From: Streptomyces genisteinicus
GTDB lineage: Bacteria > Actinomycetota > Actinomycetes > Streptomycetales > Streptomycetaceae
Direction of reading: 5' to 3'
NCBI RefSeq assembly: GCF_014489615.1
Contig: NZ_CP060825.1
Coordinates: 6,866,001 to 6,930,000 of the forward strand
Length of the DNA stretch: 64,000 bases
The notes under the pieces were generated by a model. The model was given only the letters and a program-made list of their open reading frames with translations. It was not told where the DNA came from and did not search any database. The translations under genes and the position numbers were made by a program. Below are positions 35,375-44,392 of the stretch, in pieces. The first letter of the stretch is position 1. Each line of letters starts with the position of its first letter.

Positions 35375-37866
35375 TATGGAAGACCTGTGCTTGCAGTTCG
35401 CGGTCCCTCGCCAGTGAGATGGAGGCGGTGGAGGTCCTCGTGGAGCCACGCATAGGCGTAGCGGATAGCAGGGGCTTCATCGAAGATTTCCGGCTCGCTG
35501 ATCGCTGGCGTGCTGGGGCGGGCCCAGGGGGACTTCGCAGTCTGGGCACGATCTGCTGCACCGTTGGGAGCCGGGGCGTACAGATCCTCTAGTGATGCGA
35601 CGAGCCGGACCGTGATCGAGTTGCTAGACGAAGGGCGGAGGTTCAGGCGCATCAGGGGTGGGTCGTAGGTCCCCCCGAGGGGTGGCGTGTACAGGTCGGC
35701 TATCAGCGTGGCGGGTGCGGCGCTGGCCAGACCGAGGGTTTCCTTGAGATGGGGGAACCAGGTGTCGACAAGGGCGGCGTAGATCTCAACCGCAGCGGTG
35801 AGGATCTGCTCTGTGCACAGCCTGAGGTTTTCTGCGCTGTAGGTGTCCCATACCCACTCCACCTGTGGCCTGCGTTCTTGGTCAGGAATCGTGTAGGGGT
35901 GATGGAGCATGCCGTGACTGTCAGTCCAACGTCCGCTGCTGAGTTCTTCATCGAGCCGTAGCAGTTCTGCCCTGCGGCCGGTGAATCTCCTGCCGAACGT
36001 CGACCGGACCGGCAGGCGTCGAGATGTGCCGTACAGGCGCGTTTGAAGAGCCTGGTACACGTCGGCCCCTCGTAACGGGGTGAATCGACCGGCAGGGAGG
36101 TGGAGCAGGTCTGCACCCGCTAGCCAGAGGCGTTCCCTGGTGTAGGCGTCGCAGCTGGTCAGATCGAACTCCCTGTGGGTGCAAAGATCACCCAGGTGTG
36201 AAGAAAGCAGGGCTAGTGTCGTCTGCCAGGGCCAGGCGCCGTAGTCGGTGGCCACGGATCCGAACCATCCAGCCAAGGGGCGCACCCCGTGTGGTTCCGT
36301 CCACCGTTCGGTGGCCGGGATCGCAAGTCCAGGAGTGTGCTTGCCGTCGCGACGGAGAATGTGAAGCCACAATTCGTTGCCGTTCAGGCCGGCGTCGACG
36401 GTGACCGAACCAGCCCCGTTCATGTGCAGGAAGACATGGCCGCCTGCCGGTCTGAGGGCCCGCATCCAGGAATCAAGGGCTCCCTGCAGTCGTCGGCTTA
36501 CTACGTCTGCTGTCAGGTCCGGCATCGGGCCTTCGCGGCTTGGCGCCGTGTGGGGGAGGGCCTCATGCGTGGCCCAGGCCGCGACACCTGGGTGACTACG
36601 CAGCAAGGGTTCAATGACCCTGCGTACCGACTCCCAGCCGCCTGAAGCGATAGCCATGGCCAGTCCATAGCGCCACCGATCCAGCAACTCCATGCTCTGC
36701 ATTACTTCATCCGGCACGCCGGTGGCCAGCAAAGCCTGGCCGGCGAAGTACTGTTCGAGCACGGGCAGAGCGAACATGAGATGACGGTTGCCGTGGCGAA
36801 CAACCAGCCGGGTCTCCAGGAGCGCCTGTGTCTCGCCGGGACTGCCTACGTCGGCGGCTGCCGCCAGCCCGCCTCCGCTGAGACAGGCCGCGGCGAGCTG
36901 CTGGATGAGCCGCTCGGCACGGGCCTCTTTGACGCTTCCAACGTCGCGCAGGGCCCGGGTGACCAAGGCATCGAGGAAGGCAATCGGACTGTGAGGCAGA
37001 CGCCCGTGGTCTTGCTGAATCCGGGCTCCGATGATGGTAAACAGGGGGCGACACAACACGCTGCGCACCATGGGAGAACTTTGCACGGCGGAGCCATCAC
37101 CACCGAGACGGTCCATCAGCGCCGCGGCCTCATCCCCGGTTAGCTCAGGCATCGTCTTGCGCAGCTCAGCCTCCACCTCCAAGCCGGGCCGCGCGGTCGC
37201 CAGGATGCGCCAGCGCGCACCGGCCGCGGACGCAGTCCAGCTAAGGGCCTGGCTTAGCAATTCTGCGCCGCGGATCGGACCAGGCTCCTCCAGCCCGTCC
37301 ACCACCAGGCGCACACCCCGTACGGCAGGATCCCCCAGCAGACGCGCGGCATAGGTGGCAGCATCGATCAGATTGCCTTGGAAGTCTTTTGCTGCGAGAC
37401 GCACGGGAATGGGAGCCCGTTCATCGGTGCTAGCAGCAGCGATGTCTTGCTGGTGCTGACGCTCGGCTGCCACCGACTTACCGGCCCCAAGGACACCTTC
37501 CAGGACTACGACCCCGAATTCGGGAAGCGCGGCCACCTCGACGGGAAGGGCTCCGACTTGTGGATCATCGGCGAATGCGGCAGCCGTTGCCACTGGCACG
37601 CCTACGGCATGCCAGCGCTGGACAAGGCGGGTCCGGCTGGCAGCGGCCAATTCTTCCAAGGAGGCTGGGCCGACGGCACCAGCAACAAACTGAACCAGGA
37701 CGGTGTTGTGGCTGCCGGTCACGATTGTTCCGGCATCTCCTCCGACTGCAACAGCTCCCTCACCTGAGGCTGACACCGGCCCGCGGCTGCCTGCCCCTTC
37801 TTGAGGGAGGGAAGACGCACCCTTGCCTCTGCGGCAGTTGAAACGCTTCCACCACCCCCCTGTCAC
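35374..37866 (-). CDS. STAND/NACHT-like NTPase with N-terminal shared (amyloid-like) motif
   Basis: 830 residues, GTG start overlapping the stop of the membrane-protein gene (GTGA). Residues 31-54 hold the 24-residue motif shared with its two operon partners (V-x-ASG at the start, GG in the middle, VTG-x-x-N at the end). Walker A GVLGAGKS at 124-131 and a Walker B strand VRLVVDG ending at Asp190 define a STAND-type ATPase. The 500-residue C-terminal part is probably the sensor; I recognise no repeat type. Bacterial NLR-like STAND proteins oligomerise on sensing phage components and trigger effectors. Here no effector domain is attached, so the motif may recruit the separate partners. Confidence 0.72.
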   Translation of the reverse strand: MTGGWWKRFNCRRGKGASSLPQEGAGSRGPVSASGEGAVAVGGDAGTIVTGSHNTVLVQFVAGAVGPASLEELAAASRTRLVQRWHAVGVPVATAAAFADDPQVGALPVEVAALPEFGVVVLEGVLGAGKSVAAERQHQQDIAAASTDERAPIPVRLAAKDFQGNLIDAATYAARLLGDPAVRGVRLVVDGLEEPGPIRGAELLSQALSWTASAAGARWRILATARPGLEVEAELRKTMPELTGDEAAALMDRLGGDGSAVQSSPMVRSVLCRPLFTIIGARIQQDHGRLPHSPIAFLDALVTRALRDVGSVKEARAERLIQQLAAACLSGGGLAAAADVGSPGETQALLETRLVVRHGNRHLMFALPVLEQYFAGQALLATGVPDEVMQSMELLDRWRYGLAMAIASGGWESVRRVIEPLLRSHPGVAAWATHEALPHTAPSREGPMPDLTADVVSRRLQGALDSWMRALRPAGGHVFLHMNGAGSVTVDAGLNGNELWLHILRRDGKHTPGLAIPATERWTEPHGVRPLAGWFGSVATDYGAWPWQTTLALLSSHLGDLCTHREFDLTSCDAYTRERLWLAGADLLHLPAGRFTPLRGADVYQALQTRLYGTSRRLPVRSTFGRRFTGRRAELLRLDEELSSGRWTDSHGMLHHPYTIPDQERRPQVEWVWDTYSAENLRLCTEQILTAAVEIYAALVDTWFPHLKETLGLASAAPATLIADLYTPPLGGTYDPPLMRLNLRPSSSNSITVRLVASLEDLYAPAPNGAADRAQTAKSPWARPSTPAISEPEIFDEAPAIRYAYAWLHEDLHRLHLTGEGPRTASTGLP

Positions 37867-38264
37867 GTGGCGTTGCCGTCCCCCGTGACGGCCTCATCGA
37901 TAGGGCCGCCGGCAGCCACGGACTTCGCACCGGATGCTTCCACCGGCCCGTTCGGAACGCCTGATCCAGACGGGGCAGGGGCAGGTCCTGACATTTGGTT
38001 GTTGTTACCCGTCACGACCCTGCCGATACCGCCCCCAGCAGCTACGGAACCTGCGCCTGATGCCGTGACCCCTCCTGCGGATTGCAGTAGCAGCCCACGA
38101 ACGGCGAACACCGTCATGACGAGGGTGACGACGTTGGCAGCGAGACCTGCCACCGTTCCTGCCGTACTGAGATTCTTAAACCACAGAACAAGCGCGATCC
38201 CTACGCAGGTGAGACCCGAGACAACAGCCACAGCCCACAGCACACCTCTGCGCCAACCCCACAT
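37863..38264 (-). CDS. Small two-TM protein with two C-terminal copies of the shared motif
   Basis: 133 residues. Two hydrophobic helices at about 7-29 and 36-60, then two copies of the 24-residue motif at 66-89 and 108-131, the second ending two residues before the C-terminus. Both copies have VAAGG and end VTG-x-x-N. There is no enzymatic domain. Among defence systems, small membrane proteins are common killing effectors that open the inner membrane when clustered. Having two motif copies would suit nucleated aggregation. Middle gene of the operon, coupled to the STAND gene. Confidence 0.7.
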   Translation of the reverse strand: MWGWRRGVLWAVAVVSGLTCVGIALVLWFKNLSTAGTVAGLAANVVTLVMTVFAVRGLLLQSAGGVTASGAGSVAAGGGIGRVVTGNNNQMSGPAPAPSGSGVPNGPVEASGAKSVAAGGPIDEAVTGDGNAT

Positions 38265-38339
38265 GACAACGCCCCCTGTCTGGACTTGGACTGGTGCGGC
38301 AGCCTACCTGCTGCGGGAAGGACGCACCGCGAGCACCTT

Positions 38340-39110
38340 TCACTCCTGTTGGTGGGTCGTTGAGCTGAGCGCCCCGCGCGACCAAAACCGCAGAGGCGGG
38401 GCGTCAGCCACCTCTTGGGAGAAGGCGAGCCAACGCTGACCGCTTCCTGTGAGCCGGTTGTAGATCCTGGCGTCGTAGGCCTCACTCGTCACCAGCGCCA
38501 CCACACCGACAGCATCGCCTGCGTATGCGTCCTGGAGGGCTGTTGTCCGAGCGTGTGCTCGAAGGGTCCGTGCGAGGTAGGGGCTTGAGAGACGTGATCC
38601 GTCGTACTCACCGAACCCGGAATGAAGGATCAGACGCAACTGCGGCAAGAGATATCCAGGCATCCTCGCGGCGCTGCACCAGTCTTCGGCCATCATTCGG
38701 TCCAGAATGTCGAGCAGCGTGGCTCCTACTTCACACAGGTCCAGGCCTCCAGTAAAGAGAAGTAGCGCATCGCCGTTGCCCTGTTCCTCCCCGTACGCCA
38801 CCAGGTCCGGGGCATCGATCGCCTGCAGAGCTTGCTCAACGTAAGCCTTCACCAGACGGCGACCGGGGTGCACCGACACGGAGTCTCCGACCCAGCTGAG
38901 ATGACCGATCAGCACAGGTATAACGGCTGGGATGGAAGCGCGGCCCTCTGCGCTTCCTGAGGGCGCTGACTCCCTACCTCCGAAGATCAGAAACTGGTTG
39001 ACGACGTTCTGGTCGCCAGTCACTGCGAGAATCACATCACCGCCTGCGGCTATGCTGCGGTGTCCTGAAGCTGTCACCTCAGTCAGCGAAGCGTCATTCG
39101 ACTCAGTCAT
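38340..39110 (-). CDS. Shared-motif protein with degenerate nucleotidyl-cyclase-like domain
   Basis: 256 residues. The 24-residue motif is at 12-35 (with IAAGG and VTGDQN). The remainder reads like a class III nucleotide cyclase homology domain: a strand, helix VKAYVEQALQAI, then EEQGNGDALLLF, LRLILHSGFGEYDG, LARTLRAHARTTALQ and VVALVTSEAYDARI. The first metal-binding Asp of true cyclases is not evident (IPVLIGHLSW), so activity is doubtful. It could be a dead regulatory cyclase or a divergent one making a signal, as in Pycsar where a cyclase works with a membrane effector. First gene of the three-gene operon. Confidence 0.6.
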   Translation of the reverse strand: MTESNDASLTEVTASGHRSIAAGGDVILAVTGDQNVVNQFLIFGGRESAPSGSAEGRASIPAVIPVLIGHLSWVGDSVSVHPGRRLVKAYVEQALQAIDAPDLVAYGEEQGNGDALLLFTGGLDLCEVGATLLDILDRMMAEDWCSAARMPGYLLPQLRLILHSGFGEYDGSRLSSPYLARTLRAHARTTALQDAYAGDAVGVVALVTSEAYDARIYNRLTGSGQRWLAFSQEVADAPPLRFWSRGALSSTTHQQE

Positions 39111-39965
39111 CGCCCAGGCCCCTTGATCAGCACGCGTCGTCGTGACTTCGAAGGTACCGCCAGGTGCCGCGGAGGGCGGAGGCTTTGCGGGTCTCCGGAA
39201 ACCACTGGGCGGAATAGAGGCGGTGTACTGGCTCCTGCAACTGATCAGGTGACAGCGCCGCTGTCCCCGCCGGGCGATTCACCCAGAGACTCAGGGGTCA
39301 CCCTGCGGCGACGGCGGCTTCGATGCAGCGGGCGATCTCGTTCTCGGACTCGCCGCGGGCCCCTCCCGTGCGAATCACGGCGCCGATCGCACGGGCGCGG
39401 TGGGCGGGGCCGCGGAGGTCGGCCAGGGGGCTGCTGGGGTCGCGGCGGCTGGCGAGCCACTCGGACCTGTGGAACGAACTTCCTCTTCTTTTGGGTGTGC
39501 TCACCAGGACTCCGCAGGGTTGGATGCTTCGGTGCGTGACTCGGTGCCTGCCGTAGCGATCTCTTCGCGGTTGCTCAGCGCGAGGCCACAGTAGGGGCCT
39601 GAGATGGATTCGACGATTCCGACATCGACAACTTGGCGGGGTGCTCGCACTCCTTCTCCCACTCCTGACACAGGCTTGGCGTGGCGTAGAGGTCCCCGCA
39701 CACGTTGCCAGCATAGTCGCAGGCTGGGCAGTCCTGTCACCGCACGTGCTCGTCTCGTCCCGATCGGTGATCGGCAGTGCTCCTGTCGCCGCAGGTCCTG
39801 TGCGCCTTCTGTCGATTGACGGCATCCCGCCATGTCCAGGCAAACTTTGCCGTCCGGCGGCCACGTGAAGTAGGCCGGTCCGGTCAGCGTGTCACCGCCC
39901 AGGGCTGGTCGGGTGCAGGGCAGGGAACTAGGTTGTCAGTGAGACTGGCAGCGCTTGGGGGATAC
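39111..39965. other. Region without a convincing gene, possible gene remnants
   Basis: 855 bp upstream of the XRE regulator. On the minus strand two overlapping frames look partly protein-like (a stretch LCWQRVRGPLRHAK around 39.7 kb in one frame, and GESENEIARCIEAAVAAG near 39.35 kb in another), as if one small gene had been frameshifted. No start with a ribosome site links them. I cannot name the ancestor. Confidence 0.3.
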
Positions 39966-40283
39966 GTGGACGAGCGAAAGTTCAACGAGACCGTTGCCCG
40001 GCTGATCCGTGAGGCGCGGATACGGGCCGGGGTGACGCAGGAGTACGTAGGGCGTCAAGCGGGGCTGACGCGCGGCTCGATCACGAACATCGAGTCCGGA
40101 ACCCAAACCCCGCCCCTTTACCGGCTTGCCTTGATCGCCGCAGCGGTCAACGCGGACCCTGCTGACCTGCTTCCCTCGCTCCACTTGGACGAAGCGGCCG
40201 GACTTGCCGCGCGGCATGCCGCCGATGTTGCCGCGGTGTGGGCGCAGGCCTCGAAGAGGAGGGGTGTCCGTGGCGAAGCCTGA
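39966..40283 (+). CDS. XRE-family helix-turn-helix regulator
   Basis: 105 residues from GTG 39966, with GGGGG five bases upstream; the frame is open further up. Cro/C1-type HTH: RLIREARIRAGVTQEYVGRQAGLTRGSITNIESGTQTPPLYRLALIA is the expected five-helix order, here covering residues about 10 to 57. It overlaps the ImmA-like gene by 14 bp. The pair mirrors ImmR/ImmA of ICEBs1, where the protease cleaves the repressor to derepress an element. It may control the mobile element or the neighbouring defence genes. Confidence 0.85.
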   Translation: MDERKFNETVARLIREARIRAGVTQEYVGRQAGLTRGSITNIESGTQTPPLYRLALIAAAVNADPADLLPSLHLDEAAGLAARHAADVAAVWAQASKRRGVRGEA

Positions 40284-40788
40284 CCTCGCGGCCCGCGGGC
40301 TGCTGCGGGAATTCCGGATCGACGCCCCGCCGGTCGACCCCTTCGCCCTGGCCGAACACCTCGGCGTCCTGGTCGTCCCGCAGCACATGGACGACGACGT
40401 CTCTGGCATGCTCCTACGCAAGGACGGAGCCTGCGTCATCGGCGTCAACCAGGCGCACTCCTTCGAACGGCGGCGTTTCACGGTGGCGCACGAACTGGGG
40501 CACCTGCGCCTGCACGAAGGACGCCCGCTTATTCTGGACACCGACGCGCGCGTGAACTACCGCAACGCGGTCTCGAGCATGGCGACGGACCGCGAGGAGA
40601 TCGACGCCAACCGATTCGCCGCGGCGCTGCTGGCCCCGGAGGACATGGTCCGCCGGGCAGCACAGCACATTAGCTTCCGCACGACGCACGACCTCGTGCG
40701 GGTCCTGGCCAAGCGTTTCCAGTTGAGTGAGATGGCCATGACCTACCGCCTGATGAACCTCGGTATCGTCTCCGGCCCCGCTCACTGA
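40270..40788 (+). CDS. ImmA/IrrE-type zinc metallopeptidase
   Basis: 172 residues from GTG 40270, seven bases after GAGGAGG. HExxH zinc site in VAHELGHLRLHEG (about residue 80) and the third ligand region EIDANRFAAALLAP (about 120). Matches COG2856 peptidases, which cleave a cognate XRE repressor in mobile elements or stress responses. The overlapping gene just upstream is the likely substrate. Confidence 0.88.
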   Translation: MAKPDLAARGLLREFRIDAPPVDPFALAEHLGVLVVPQHMDDDVSGMLLRKDGACVIGVNQAHSFERRRFTVAHELGHLRLHEGRPLILDTDARVNYRNAVSSMATDREEIDANRFAAALLAPEDMVRRAAQHISFRTTHDLVRVLAKRFQLSEMAMTYRLMNLGIVSGPAH

Positions 40789-41443
40789 CACTACCTGGCC
40801 CCGGCCGCCGACCCGACCCTCTGCCGCGCGCTGCGCGTTCCTGGCGCCGCCCTGCCACGCCCGCTTAGGAGCCGTGCCCCCTCACTTCTCCCGCCCCAGT
40901 ATGCCGAAGGCTGAGGGGGGAGGAGTCGAACCAGCCACCGTCAGGCCCGCACTGAAGGCATGTCAGTCAGACTGACCTTCAAAAAGAGCCTTGCGTGAAT
41001 GTCGCTGCGTGTGGTGGACTTGTTACCGCAGAGAGTGACCGGTCTCTGCGTATAACGGGTGGCCCCTGCTCGGCGTGAGGCTGACGGGAGAAGCCACCCC
41101 GGGCGGTACCGCGTACGCGTACCTGGCCACGATGGCCGGCATCGTCGACCGGACCGCACCGGCTCCCCTCGATGGCCAGCCGTCACCCAAAGCCATCCGC
41201 TGATGCTGTGCATCGGCCGACCCTCTGTCCAGTGCCATGGCCGGCCCCCTCCGCGAGCCCACGCCAGGCCCTTCGCGCAAGCACACCCATGTGCGCACCC
41301 CCGCGCCCCATCGCGGGCAAGCCCATATGCCTTCGCGGTCCCTTCATGCCGCATTCCGTCACGTCTCCCATCGGCATGCCGCCACTGCCCCATTTCGTCA
41401 CCCTGAGCCCTCTGCCGGCTCGCCACAGAATGGAATCCTCGCC
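40789..41443. other. Intergenic region upstream of CBASS, no gene assigned
   Basis: 655 bp. A 45-codon plus-strand stretch ending at 41203 (starting LLGVRLTGEATPGGTAYAYL) looks coding-like but has a stop 27 bp before it and no start, so it may be the 3' remnant of a lost gene. The rest presumably holds the CD-NTase promoter. Confidence 0.35.
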
Positions 41444-42448
41444 ATGCAGTGCCGCAAGAACTTCGACACCTTCCTCAAGAACACCGTGAACCTCAGCCAG
41501 GCCAAGCTCACCCTCCTCGAAGTACGCGTCGAGGCCATCTACAAGGCCCTCAAGGCCGACTCTGAACTCGGCTCGCTCATCCGCGGCAAGAGGCCTCAGG
41601 GCTCCTGGGCGCAGCGCACCATCATCAACCCCGTCGGCGACAGCGAGTTCGACGCCGACTTCATGCTCCACTTCACCGAGAACACCGAATGGGCCGACAG
41701 CCCCAAGACCTACATCGACAAGGTCTACGCCGCGCTCGACCGTCACAACATCTACGGCGCCATGCCTCACACCCGCAAGTGCCGCTGCGTGCAGCTCAGC
41801 TACGCCAACTCTATGCACGTCGACATCGTCCCCTACCTTCAGCTGGCCGACGGCCGCGAGGTGATCGTCAACCGCGACACCAACACCTGGGAGCAGACCA
41901 ACCCGGCCGGGTTTACCGCATGGATGCAGGAGAAGGACGGCATCGCCAACAACAACCTGCGCAAGGTCATCCGCCTGATGAAGTACCTGCGCAACCACCG
42001 CGGCTCCTTCACCGGCACCCGCTCCATCATCCTTACCACGCTGCTCGGCGAGTGCGTCGAGGAGATCAAGAAGCTCATGGACCCTGGCTGCTACAGCGAC
42101 GTGCCCACCACCCTGCTCACCGTCGTCGAGGACCTCGACCGATGGCTGCAGGAGCGCCCCTGCAAGCCCTCCATCGCCGACCCTTCCGGATCGGGCGTCA
42201 CCTTCGACCACCGCTGGGACCAGACGACCTACAGCTACTTCCGGGCCCGCATCCACGCCCACGCCCGCGAGATCCGCGAAGCCTACGACGAGCCGGACTA
42301 CGACCGCAGCGTGCGACTGTGGCGCAAGCTGTTCGGCGACGCCTTCCCTGGCCAGCCGAGTGCCGCCGCCTCCCTCACACCCACGGTGGCCAAGTTCGCC
42401 ACCCCGCTGCTCATCACCACGACCTCCCGCACTGGACGTGCCGGATGA
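41444..42448 (+). CDS. CBASS CD-NTase (cGAS/DncV-like nucleotidyltransferase)
   Basis: 334 residues from ATG 41444. Nucleotidyltransferase core: Gly53-Ser54 in QGSWAQRT, Asp70 and Asp72 in DSEFDADFML, and the third acidic residue in HVDIVPYL. An OAS1-like helical domain follows (NNNLRKVIRLMKYLRNH). CD-NTases make cyclic di- or trinucleotides on phage infection. The next gene, four bases overlapping, is an E2-E1 Cap2, which in type II CBASS conjugates the CD-NTase C-terminus and primes it; the protein ends TGRAG. Confidence 0.9.
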   Translation: MQCRKNFDTFLKNTVNLSQAKLTLLEVRVEAIYKALKADSELGSLIRGKRPQGSWAQRTIINPVGDSEFDADFMLHFTENTEWADSPKTYIDKVYAALDRHNIYGAMPHTRKCRCVQLSYANSMHVDIVPYLQLADGREVIVNRDTNTWEQTNPAGFTAWMQEKDGIANNNLRKVIRLMKYLRNHRGSFTGTRSIILTTLLGECVEEIKKLMDPGCYSDVPTTLLTVVEDLDRWLQERPCKPSIADPSGSGVTFDHRWDQTTYSYFRARIHAHAREIREAYDEPDYDRSVRLWRKLFGDAFPGQPSAAASLTPTVAKFATPLLITTTSRTGRAG

Positions 42449-44184
42449 CCAAGCGCAAGTCGCCCGCAGCCCGCCCCAGCCTCTCCCAGCGTCGCCTCCT
42501 GGAGGAGCTCACCGCGCTGGCAGCCGCGCACGAGCCGGACCTGCGCATCACCGGCCGCCCCCGTACCGACACTGACGGCCTGGTTACCATCCCCATCAGC
42601 GTCTGCACCGGCGGCACGTCACATGCTCCAGGAGGACTGCAGCTCAAGGAGAGTGAGGACTTCCTGCTCACTCTGCCCGCCACCCCGATGATGCCGCCCC
42701 AGGTGCGCACCCCCCACATTCGGTTCGCCGGCACCCCGCACATCCTCCAGGGTGATCGACTGTGCCTCTACCTCGATCCGGCCCGCGAATGGGACCCCGC
42801 TGCCGGAATCGCTCCCGTCATCAACCGCCTGTGGCAGTGGCTCAGCGATGCCGCAGCCGGCAGGTTCGATCCCGCCACCGCGCTCTACCACCCCGTCGGC
42901 GGTGTCCTGCACTACACCCCGGGCACTCCCACCGTCGTCGTACGAGAACCTGTCTCCCACCGGTCGGCCATGGCATGGCTCACCCAGCGCACTACCGACC
43001 GGCTCGACCTGACCAGCACCCCCGCGGACTCCAACAGCCACCGCACCCCGATCCTGCCAACGGACGCGCTGCCCCTGGGTGCGGGCAGCACTCTGGCCGA
43101 ACTCCTCACTCTCATCCACCCCGCCACTGCCCACGTCCCGCAACCGGCCGACGCGCCATGCCCGGCGCTGCTGACCGCGCTCGCCGCCAGTGCCCTGCGT
43201 AACCCCGAAGGCACCGCCCAGTACTTCGTCCTGGCCGTCCGACACCCCGCCACACCCGCAGCGTCCCCCTTCCTCCTCGCTGGCCGCCTGCCGCCCCAGG
43301 CCGGCGACACGCTGCGCCGCCTCGCACGCCGCGCGACCCCCAGTCGCCTGGGCAGTCTGCCCGAGGCCTTGGCCCACGCCTCCATCGCATGGTGCTACCT
43401 CTCCGACGAACGCGCCGAAGTCACCACCCGCCGTGACACCCTCCGCCCCGTCCGCGCGTTCCAGGACTGTGACATCCACATCTGGGGCTGTGGCGGCATC
43501 GGCTCCTGGGCAGCCGAGATGGTGGCCCGGGCCGGCGCCTCACATCTCACCCTCTGCGACCCCGGCCGTGTCACCGGAGGCCTGCTGGTGCGGCAGAACT
43601 ACACCGAACACCACATCGGCATGACCAAGGCGACAGCACTGGCCTCCCACCTGCGGACCATCCGCGACGACATCCACATCGACATCGTGATCCCGCCCCC
43701 CGACCCCGCCCTCCTGACTGCCGCGGACCAAGCCGATCTCATCATCGACGCCACCGTCAGCATCACCGCCGGACGTTTTCTCGACCTTCTCGCCCAGCAG
43801 CCCCACCGCAAAGCCGTCCTGGCCCAGCTCGCCACGGACAGCCTCACCGCCAGCCTGGGAATCCTCACCATCGCCGCCGCTGACACCCACACCCCCCTGT
43901 CCACCATCGATCACGCCGCTGGGCGCCACGTCCTTAGCTCCCCCAACCTCGAGGCGTACCAAGCACTGTGGGCCGAACCCGCCCCGGACGACGAACTGCG
44001 CCCCACAAGAGGCTGCTCCACTCCCACGTTCCACGGCTCCGCCGCCGACTTGATGGCAACCACCGGCACCCTGATAACCCTGCTGGGCATCCAGATGCGC
44101 CACCCCGTATCCGGGACGCACCTGTGCGCCCAGCCCCACACGGGGACAGCCCCGGCACACCGCTTCATTCCTTACAGCGAGTAG
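42445..44184 (+). CDS. cap2: Cap2 E2-E1 ubiquitin-transfer-like fusion (type II CBASS)
   Basis: 579 residues, ATGA overlap with the CD-NTase. N-terminal E2-like domain with Cys107 in QGDRLCLYLDP, a central linker region, then a ThiF/E1 adenylation domain with nucleotide motif WGCGGIGSWAAEM at about 348 and catalytic Cys524 in RGCSTPTF. Cap2 activates the CD-NTase C-terminus and attaches it to target proteins, raising signal synthesis. The usual JAB peptidase Cap3 is not found nearby. Confidence 0.87.
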   Translation: MTKRKSPAARPSLSQRRLLEELTALAAAHEPDLRITGRPRTDTDGLVTIPISVCTGGTSHAPGGLQLKESEDFLLTLPATPMMPPQVRTPHIRFAGTPHILQGDRLCLYLDPAREWDPAAGIAPVINRLWQWLSDAAAGRFDPATALYHPVGGVLHYTPGTPTVVVREPVSHRSAMAWLTQRTTDRLDLTSTPADSNSHRTPILPTDALPLGAGSTLAELLTLIHPATAHVPQPADAPCPALLTALAASALRNPEGTAQYFVLAVRHPATPAASPFLLAGRLPPQAGDTLRRLARRATPSRLGSLPEALAHASIAWCYLSDERAEVTTRRDTLRPVRAFQDCDIHIWGCGGIGSWAAEMVARAGASHLTLCDPGRVTGGLLVRQNYTEHHIGMTKATALASHLRTIRDDIHIDIVIPPPDPALLTAADQADLIIDATVSITAGRFLDLLAQQPHRKAVLAQLATDSLTASLGILTIAAADTHTPLSTIDHAAGRHVLSSPNLEAYQALWAEPAPDDELRPTRGCSTPTFHGSAADLMATTGTLITLLGIQMRHPVSGTHLCAQPHTGTAPAHRFIPYSE

Positions 44185-44233
44185 TGAGCACTTCCCGCGC
44201 TTCTAGATCTGCGGCCCTGCATCCCCAGTAGGG

Positions 44234-44257
44234 CCGGCAGCCTCTTCAGGCTGCCGG
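44234..44257. terminator. Hairpin between cap2 and the convergent cap5
   Basis: Perfect 10-base arms CCGGCAGCCT and AGGCTGCCGG around a CTTC tetraloop, 50 bp after the cap2 stop and about 135 bp before the opposing cap5 stop. A strong candidate bidirectional terminator. Confidence 0.65.
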
Positions 44258-44392
44258 GCGCCAGCAAGACCCGCATCCCCAGATCCGCTCCGGCAGAACT
44301 CGGCATACCCCGCCGCGGCCACACACCTCACACCTCCAAGACCTGTTGAGAAGGGGCTCCATGGCGCCGCACGACGGGCCGCCGTGCACAGG

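Noticed and set aside
39298..39864. Minus-strand frames upstream of the XRE gene
   Set aside because: Two overlapping frames each look partly coding, but no continuous protein or ribosome site can be supported.
41066..41203. 45-codon plus-strand stretch that looks coding-like before the CD-NTase
   Set aside because: No start codon, a stop 27 bp before it, and no recognisable family; recorded only as a possible gene remnant.
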